DNA of 22,223 nucleotides. Origin: Priapulus caudatus. Taxonomy: Eukaryota > Priapulida > Priapulimorpha > Priapulimorphida > Priapulidae. A program made the translations under genes and the position numbers. Positions 1 to 9,100 of the stretch are shown in pieces. The notes under the pieces were generated by a model that was given only the letters and a program-made list of their open reading frames with translations, did no database searches and had not been told where the DNA came from. The first letter of the stretch is position 1; the number at the start of each line of letters is the position of its first letter. Where the stretch lies: positions 116,782-139,004 of the forward strand of contig NW_014577323.1 of NCBI RefSeq assembly GCF_000485595.1, written 5' to 3'.

Positions 1-739
1 TTTCGTTGCGGTATCTTGGCCGTAAATTTGGTAAGAAGACGTTTTTCTCATCCATTTTTTAATTAACAACTTGCAACTCGCAGCTCGCATGCTACCCACA
101 CTCTATCAATATAGTTTCATCTTGTACTATATTTATTTGCATTTTTCGCACATTGCTTTATAACATTTTACTGGTTACGTTCACACTTATACAAATTGAA
201 CAATGAAAAATGACTCTGTCTCATCACTCATGACTCTTGACTCAACCCAAATTATTTTGAAATATAGGTCATAAATTTTGTGCAAAAATTCCCCAAAATA
301 AGGCTCAGATTGCACCAGAGAGCATCTAAAACCCCTGAGCTGCCAGTGTCCTAATGCGGGCCCTAGAACCCGGCCCCAAGTAACTTCGCGCTTCGCGCTC
401 GTCCTGTGCGCTTCGCGCACATAATTTCAAATAATATCTAAAGTAGGCCTACTCCTCTAAAGTTTCCAGTTTTACATGTTTTAATTTTAGGTTGTGGACC
501 ACCCTGGGTTGATGGTAGTAATGACTAGTGTAGCATGTTATGGTATTGACCAATTTTTTTAGTGGCACCAAGAAGTTGTAATGAAGCACTGCATCAATGG
601 TGTCAAGCTCAACATCAAATGGTGTCAAGTGTCAACCTCTAAGTTTAAATCATTTATAAGGTATTAACGGTGCTGTACCTAAATTCAAAATGGCTATGTC
701 ACAACATTTGACTAATTAAGTGATTCGCTTACATTTCAG
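1..739 (+). other. intron (or 5' flank plus intron) upstream of the first CCT5 exon in the window
   Basis: No codons matching the CCT5 N-terminus (the region around DEYGRPF in animal orthologues) were found here, and the exon at 740 begins with a cag acceptor at 737-739. I therefore read this stretch as the 3' part of an intron, with the first coding exon outside the window. It contains a dispersed repeat near 306-422. The rest is AT-rich, non-repetitive sequence with no supported gene. Confidence 0.7.
306..422 (+). repeat. dispersed repeat fragment, copy 1, with TTCGCGC-rich hairpins
   Basis: This segment runs from cagattgcaccagagagcat through gcgggccctagaacc to a cluster of ttcgcgc words. 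The end forms a perfect hairpin (TGTGCGC, loop TTC, GCGCACA). A diverged copy in the same orientation lies at about 7825-7929 in intron 8. Both share the order CAGA-TGCA-GCATCT, GGGCCC, ACC-CCCC, CTT-GC. The family is not identified. The GC-rich island contrasts with the surrounding AT-rich intron. Confidence 0.5.
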
Positions 740-800
740 TCCCACATTTTGGCAGGAAAAGCTGTTGCCAATATTTTACGGACATCCTTAGGGCCAAAAG
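740..800 (+). CDS. CCT5: CCT5 exon (window exon 1): SHILAGKAV...LGPK
   Basis: The acceptor is ttacatttcag|TCC and the donor is AAAG|gtaagt. The exon gives [20 protein letters not shown] plus the first base of a Gly codon, about residues 36-56 in human numbering. It lies in the equatorial domain and carries the first half of TCP-1 signature 1. The intron interrupts the codon after its first base (phase 1). Confidence 0.95.
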
Positions 801-3800
801 GTAAGTAAAAAAAGAGGGGTTAGTTGAGTCATACTGTAAAGTCACTTATTTTCGTGGTTTCAATAAAAAATACATGTTCGTGGGTTCTTAAATTCGTGGA
901 TCAAGCTTTCCAAGAAATTTTTGGATGGCCGCACGGAAGTTCACCAGTTCTCTAGGCAAAAAAGTTAGCGAAACCACCATTAGAAGCATGAGAGACAGTT
1001 ATGTTGAATTGATTATTACGATTATTGAGTATATATTACTAGTACGCACAGACGGCATGCAGGCGTCGGTTGGCAGGCCTCCACTCTGGAACCGGGATTT
1101 GACATATATATGTACATAATATTTCGTTGGGTACCCATTGATGTACCCATGAAATCCACGAAAATTAGAACCCCACGAACATTTGTTATCTTTACTTCAA
1201 AGTGCAATGTATGCAATAGTTGTATGTGTACTGTAGTATAAAGGGTGGAAACAGAAGTTTTGACACATCCCATGAAAATTTAAGAACACGTCACAACAAT
1301 GTAGGTCTCGACAAAATGATGGTTTCGGCGGATGGTGATGTCATGATAACGAATGATGGTGCGACCATACTGGACCAGATGGATGTGGAGCATGAAATAG
1401 CAAAACTCATGGTCCAGCTGTCCAAGTCTCAAGATGATGAAATTGGGGATGGTACAACCGGTGTAGTAGGTAGGTGAAATTTGCTTTCTTTTTTACAAAA
1501 ATAATGCACGTATTCTGTTGAGATAAACTAAGGCTTGTAAGGTGGTGACACCTATCTTTTCATTTGTACTTGTAACCGTGGTATTGTGGCGACTCCTATC
1601 TTGTTGAATAATAAAATGTTCTTGGCCGCTCCCTGCTGGTGGTGTAGGATGTGTTTGATGTAACGCAGAGTTTTTATAAGTTTTGGCTATTTATTTCCAC
1701 CATCATCTGCCGATGGCATCAACATATCCAAGTTGTATTTATTGAATATTTTTAGTTCTATTCACTGCTGAGAGCAGGTTTTGGAAGCCATTTTCACTAT
1801 TTAAGATTTAGTGCAGAGGCAAGATGAAGGTAGACTTATGTGACTTGAAATGTAAAGGAGGCCTCAATCCTATTCAACTAACTGTATAGTGGGCTATTCC
1901 TAATGAGGCTAGTCTTGAATCAGGGTTTCTTATACATAAGAGGCACAGTGGCACACCGCCGTTGTGGAAATGCTGTAACAACCCAAAAATTAATAGATCA
2001 TCACATGCTTCTGGCATATTTGGATTGCCATGCGCATTTATTGAGTCATGTGACGCAGGGTCTACACTTTTCCGTTATGTGATTGGTTGGAGTGCCATCC
2101 TATCAGCATTCGGTATTTTGCATAATTTGCCTTGAATTTGATTTAGCCTTGCATCCATGATGTGCGTTTTTTCTCCAAACTGGCCATTACTTCCTTTGTC
2201 TAATTTTCCCTCAGAAGAAACCGTGTGAATAATTTTGTTTTTGTTGTGAACCTACCAAGTTGTGAAAATCTTTATTGCTAAAAAGGCATTCTGGTTAATT
2301 ACTTATACATTACTATATGATAAACAAGGAAATCGACCAAAAACAAATTTTCCATTCTTTAACCACTACCCATTATATGGCCCATTCGTGTGGTGCTGAT
2401 TTGGGTCAAAAGTGAAATCTGGGGTGGCCCAAAAGGAAATTTTGTTGATGGTAATAATCCCGCCAGTTGAAAACACTCTGTTGCATTTCGTCGTGTAATC
2501 GGTCACCGAGTCGACAGGCGAATCACGAGCTTCTCGTTTGACGCCATATTTCGTTTTTGCCGCGCAGTGTTGGCCGGAGCTCTGCTAGAACATTCAGAGT
2601 TGCTGCTCGACCGCGGAATCCACCCTATCAGAATCGCCGACGGCTTTGAGATAGCGGCGCGCGTCGCTGTCGACCAGCTAGACAAGATTGCCGACAGCTT
2701 TCCTGTGGACCTCAACAATCTAGAACCACTAATCCAGACTGCGATCACAACACTCAGTTCTAAGATGTACGTACCTTTTTGTGTTATGGTGGGATGATGA
2801 TTCGTCGATATATTGGTGTATCACGATACAAACCTCGACGTTACACGTATCGATATTCTACATGATTAAATTTGTATCATTTGCTAGCATAGTGTTATCA
2901 GATAACAAAGGAAGCGTGACGCAACTCGTTGTTCAATAGCAGTGGTTTACTAAGCATTCTACTATACTGATTTGCAAGCATTCACATGATTGGTAGAGTT
3001 CTGGTTAAGTGTATAGTTTCCTAGTTAGTTTGTTTCTTGAAGGTATCACAATACGTATTATATCATGAAGGGTGTATCATGATCTAGATCTTATCGTGAG
3101 CAACCCGTATCGTCCCAGCTCTAGTGTGTATGAGGTCGTGTGTGCGTACCGCCAGATATACGTGCTTTAGCACTGAGCAAGTAAAATAGAAAGTTCTTCT
3201 TTTAGTTTATTTTTTAAAGTGAAATGTGAATGATAAGTTTTGTACATATGCTAGGGTGTGTAGTCAACAACAGTTTTTGGAAATTTTTCTATCAGCCTAC
3301 ACAGGATAGCTATCAGCTCTTAGGTTTCATTATCAATAATTGACGATCCTTAATTAATGATCGATTGTGTTTTGCAGAGTCAATCGGTGTGGGCGTCAGC
3401 TGGCCGAGATTGCCGTCGATGCAATTCTAGCCGTTGCTGATCTTGATAGAAAGGATGTCGACTTTGAGCTTATCAAGGTCGAAGGAAAGGAGGGGGGCAG
3501 ACTAGAGGACACAATGCTGGTTAGGGGCGTTGTGGTTGATAAAGACTTCAGTCACCCCCAAATGCCGAAGGTGAGTGTGTCTTTAGCGAGCATGTTTACT
3601 CGAAAGGAGTTGGACATGGTATACATCTCATGTGGGCTCCATGTAGAATGAGAATTGCTACTGACACTGTGCCTGTAGCGCACGGGATGAATTAGTGCTA
3701 AAATGATACTGTCATGTCAGACCAAGGTGTGTGTCCAGTACTGGTAAACGTGAGAACTATAAGTATAACCCTAATCCTAATGTCTAGCTTTACCTCTCCC

Positions 3801-6143
3801 AGTAGTCGCCACGTGATACCTAGTTTTGTTATTAAACAGAAAATTGGACAATGTACCATATAGGATCAGTTGTAACTTTAGGCATAGATTAAAAAATATT
3901 CTGGGAAAACGTGACCCTTGTTCATTTTGTATTGTTAGTAAACAAAGTTAATGCAGTAAGTTAACACACAAATACTAATGTTAATAAAATTCATAAACAT
4001 GCATAGAAAGATTCCTACTAGGCTGTGCTAGTGCCTTAGTTGGCCAGACACTATGCAAGAGGAAAATGCCATCATGTCAGAGCTGAAGCCTTAAAAGTGG
4101 TACCAGCTTCCTGTCTTGTGTGCTTGTTACACAGGTGACAACATGTGTATAATAATAATACTAAACAAGGTTTCCACATTTACATTATGATTGTAGTGTG
4201 GTGATTAAAAATGTTGTTTGTGCCTTTATATTCAGATAATGAATTGAATTAAAATCTCATGATAAGTTCATGTTTACAAATAAATTTTTGAGAGCCGGTT
4301 GTGTGATACTGTAACTTGTAAGTGACGTTCTTGTACTTCGTGCGTTTGTTCAGGTTGTGAGGGATGCTAAGATTGCAATTCTCACCTGTCCGTTTGAACC
4401 ACCAAAACCAAAGACTAAGCACAAGCTCGATGTTACCTCAGTAGAAGATTACAAAAAACTTCAAGACTACGAGAAGGAAAAGTTTGCAGAAATGGTCAAG
4501 CAGGTAAAAATTCATAACAAATGGTTTGCCTGAGTTCTTACTAGTCATATAGACTTGTCACGAATCAGAGGTCGAACCACGCTTGGAACGTTATTCGATT
4601 TTCTGACTTGCGTGGTGATGATATCAGTTTACGTCTATGTGAAATGTTAACATTTGATTGCACATGAAAAGCTGTACAGTCTGAAATTAACAATTGAATT
4701 GAAATGCATAGAAAAATTCCTGCTTGGCTATGTGCCTTAGTTGGCCAGACACTATGCTAGAATGAAAAGCTATCATGTCAGAGCTGAAGCTTGAAAAGTG
4801 GCACCAGCTTCCTGTCACCTGTGCTTGTAACACAAATAGCAACAAATACTTATATGTTCTATATGCACAGAGTCTGTCCTCATTGCCTGTGCCTAAGTGA
4901 CATAACGAGCCTCTGTGTCATGAACGATGCCAAACTGATGAATCACTACAGGTAAAAGACACCGGAGCAAACTTGGCAATCTGCCAGTGGGGCTTTGATG
5001 ATGAAGCAAATCATCTGCTTCTAGCTAATGACCTTCCTGCTGTGCGTTGGGTCGGCGGACCCGAGATTGAGGTACAAAGTTGATCCCAGTCACCTAATAT
5101 TAGTAGTGCTCAACTGCTTGACACATACAGGACTTAACATAGTATTGTTAAATCCTTGGTGCTGATTACGAATGCAATTACTAAATGTAGATTCTCTGTT
5201 CCAACTTGCGATATTTTGGCCAACGAGTTCTTTCAATGGAGATTCTTGTCCGTGATGGCTTCATGGTGCCTTAGCTTAAAATTGTCCTCGAGGAGACAAA
5301 AGTTAAAATTGTCAGCGGGAGGCGATTCTTCGGTCGTCATCTCGTGTTGGCTAGATGGCCTGCAACTGTATATATGCGACCATGCTAATAGACTCCTTTA
5401 TTGTGCCGTGTTGTGTAGCTGATAGCGATTGCGACGGGCGGGCGCATCGTGCCGCGATTCAGCGAGCTCACGGAGAAGAAGCTCGGCAAGGCTGGCATCG
5501 TGAGAGAGCTCAGCTTTGGAACGACGCGGGACAAGATGCTCGTGATCGAGGAGTGCCAGAACTCGCGCGCCGTCACCATCTTCATCCGCGGCGGCAACAA
5601 GATGGTGAGGGCACCACGTGGGATCTAGGCGGAGCGTTGTTTACCGGCGGTGTATTAGTGTGGTTGTTGTCGTGGGATTTGTGGATGTTGTACATAGCTA
5701 GCGTTGGAATCTACGCGAACGTGCAGTCGCGGTTGGTGAGCGCACCACGTGGGATCTAGGCGGAGCGTTGTTTACCGGCGGTGTATTAGTGTGGTTGGTG
5801 AGCGCACCACGTGGGATCTAGGCGCAGCGTTGTTTACCGGCGGTGTATTAGTGTGGTTGTTGTCGTGGGTTTTGTGGATGTTGTACATAGCTAGCGTTGG
5901 AATCTACTCGAACGTGCAGTCGCGGTTGTTTTCTGGCGTTTGTTTGCCGGTAGATCTCGCAGCATCGATTAAGATCGGAAGCGTCTGTAAATAACTCGAT
6001 GCGCATATGTGGAGAAACGACATTGTCGTTGAAACTAAATTCATTTGGATATGAATTGAGAGCGTTGATAACTTGATATTACATAGCACTGCCAAGTGCC
6101 TCCGTGTCAGATTAGAGCTTGATGCTTCGATATTTCACACCTT

Positions 6144-6177
<34 letters not shown>

Positions 6178-9100
6178 GAGCAAGTTGCGAAATTAACGGG
6201 AGTCCTGAGTCAAATACTCCCTGATTTATTGCTGGACTCCCTGATTTGACATATGCAGGAGTCCATGTGACTCCCTGAAAATTCTGCTATACTAACTAGT
6301 TCATTCGGAGCACGGCCTCACAGAATTACCCTATTTTTTCAGGTAATGCCCAAAGAAAATTTGGCAGACATGCAACTGCATGAATCTTAAAAATAAGCAC
6401 ATGCATTATTGTTAATATCTTTTAAATTTTAAACCTCGGACTGCGGACTCCCTCATTTTGCCACGGACTCTCTCATTTTGAGGGTAGGGAGTCTGTTGGA
6501 CTCCCGTGTTCAAAAGTTAATTTCTACCCCTGATATATATAAAATTATATATATATATATTAGTTGTTCGATATTCAGATTGATAAACGTAGTAGCGTAG
6601 ACACAAGTTGGCAGCGTTATTCATGCTGAGCCAATGCGTGTGAAGGCTGCAACGCGTGCGTGCGATGAGCTTGACGTCTGTCTCGCCCGCAGATCGTTGA
6701 GGAGGCAAAGCGCAGCATCCACGACGCACTGTGCGTCATTCGCAACCTGGTGAAGGACAACAGGATCGTGTACGGCGGCGGTGCGGCCGAGGTCGCCTGC
6801 GCACTTGCCGTCAACAAGGAAGCTGACAAGGTATGGTGTTCGGTGGGGGTGTTAAACCTTGTGTTAGCAGTAGGGGTGTCAGACAACTCATCGATATATC
6901 GATGTATCGCGATACAAACTTCGACAATACACGCATCGATACGTTTAGCTTCACGATACATGTATCTATATGTCTGGCTACTCAGGATACACGTATCTAT
7001 GTGTTTCCAGCGAACGAGCTTGGCACTCGCCCACTCTCCAATGTCGAGTGAAAATAATATCGGGCGAGTAAAAGCTAAAGCTGACTCGCCCATGTTGGCG
7101 AGTAAAAATAATTGTCTAAAACTTTAATCAAATGTTGGTTCCTTACGTTATATATCCAAACATTGATGAAAAACAGTTCTAGCGATTGTGAAGGGCGGCT
7201 ATCCCACGACATCCTCACTTTATATTATCAAAGGTCGCCGAAAAAAACAAAAGGGGGTGTGCAGGATTGTTTTAAAGTCACGTTGGGCATGTTTATTATA
7301 GGGGGTGGGCACCGCTAGCATCAGAAGACGACAGCAAAATTCTTTCCTGGAATTGAGGAAAAAGCTGCAATCGGGAATGACACGCAATGAGCGTGCCGGC
7401 ACGTAAAAATAAACGTGAATTTCATTACGATTTTCCATGTATAATAATATTGTAATATCAGGAGTGTATAATATCGATATATATCTCTATATATTATATA
7501 TAGATCTATCTATCTATATATATCTATCTACCTATTCATCTGTCTATATGTATATATTTATCTGATCTGAAAATAATTAAGCGTCGAGGCCGTGTTAGCT
7601 ATGCAGTTGGCAGATAGATTAACTTATTAACCACATTACTTTGCCAAGTAGCATTGTACCTGTACAAATACAGTGACAGAGACTGAGCAGTTCAATCCTC
7701 GGAAATTTGAAGTTTATGTTTCTCTTTTTTTAAGTAAGCATTTTAGTCTGGTGTCCCCCAAAGATTAAAATACTCAACTCAAAGGTGATATTTTTGGGAT
7801 GAAGATTGTTTAATAATGCTGCTTCAGAGTGCAGGAAATTGCATCTAAGAGGTGTAATTTTCAAAAAAAATTCTGTGGGAGGGCCCCCTGAACCAACCCC
7901 CTCGCAGCTTTGCTGTTTGGGTGCAGACTGCGGAAGCAGACAGCCGCTTACTTTCTTGGTTTACCCTGCTACATTAAAAACTTGTGACAAGCCTGGTATG
8001 CCTAATAAACACAAAGCTAATACTTTTATTAATCATGGAATAAATTTAACACAATTAAGGGCCTGTTCCATTTGTCTAAGGGCCTGGTAAAATTTTGGGT
8101 GGGCTTGTTCACATTTTGGCTAATTTCTTGCCCTGTACGCATCGTGGGTAGTGTAGCGACGGCGCTAATACTGACGCCTTGGTGTTAACAAGTCAATAAA
8201 ATCGGCGTGATGTGGCAAAGCAGCCCAAGAATAAAAGTAAATTAAATGAAAATGAAAACACGAACTTTCAGAGGAGATGTGCCTTGAGTTTTTGAGAAAC
8301 GTGATCAATGAATTACATGTGTAGTTAAACCAATGGTGTTATTGTGTTTTTTCACTATTGTTTGACAAGCATTTTTGTTTTAAAATTTTGGGGGAGTACA
8401 GATTCCGTTTGGGGAGTTAGCTTATTGACTCACTCGCCTAGTTTGGCGAGTGGTTTTTATTTTAAAGCTCTAACACTGTGTGACTAATCACGATACATGT
8501 ATCTATATGTTTGATTAATCACGATACACGTATAAATACTCTACTGAATAAAATCAATATCCTTTGGTAGCATAGTTTCATCAAAAAACAAAAGAAGCAT
8601 GACACAATTCGCAGTTTAATTGCAGTTGTTTACTAAGCTCTCTTTAATATTGTTTTGGAACAATTGCATGATGAGTCCTGGTTGAGTTTATAGTTTGCTA
8701 GGTAGATTCTCTTTAAAAAATTTCGATACGCATCATATCATGAAAGGTGTGTCGTGATACGAATCATATTGAGAGCTACCGTTATCCTTCCACCCCAGTC
8801 TACCGCAAGCAACTGAGGTTCATTGTAGTTATTTAACCCAGGGGTCCATTGTAGTTATTTAACCCAGGGGCACATACTGATACATCTCCTTCGTACTTTT
8901 TGCTTGAAGGGGCACGACTTTCTGCCGTAAAACGGTTATTAAACGGACTGGAGTAAACGTAGGTGTTTGGCCAATTTTTCGAATTTATTCTCGTTCTGTA
9001 TTTCAGTAAAATATATTTTTAATGCCTCATCGATTATCTTTCCTGGCGTTTTACATGTTTTTACCTGCAACTTTCTTACTGTTGCATAGATTTCGACGTT

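Larger units (their letters stand above)
7014..8480. mobile_element. ~1.4 kb insertion inside hAT-like MITE, bounded by ACTCGCC...GGCGAGT palindromes
   Basis: The left part carries CACTCG...CGAGTG (7024-7050) and ACTCGCC-CATGTT-GGCGAGT (7084-7103), each followed by aaaataat words. The right part carries CACTCGCC-TAGTTT-GGCGAGTG (8431-8452) followed by tttttatttt. These are near-perfect hairpins in the same orientation near each edge. The interior holds a degenerate TATC microsatellite, a dispersed-repeat copy at 7825-7929 and no long open frame. I infer a non-autonomous element or a composite of several insertions. The exact edges are uncertain. Confidence 0.5.

Noticed and set aside
1-40. 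possible first CCT5 exon ending before gtaaga at 31
   Set aside because: Translation in all frames does not match the CCT5 N-terminus, and the following exon requires a preceding ...ALK-type ending in phase 0.
5355-5759. 134-residue plus-strand frame across exon 7
   Set aside because: It overlaps CCT5 exon 7 in a different frame and runs into the tandem intronic repeat. The CCT5 frame is clearly the coding one.
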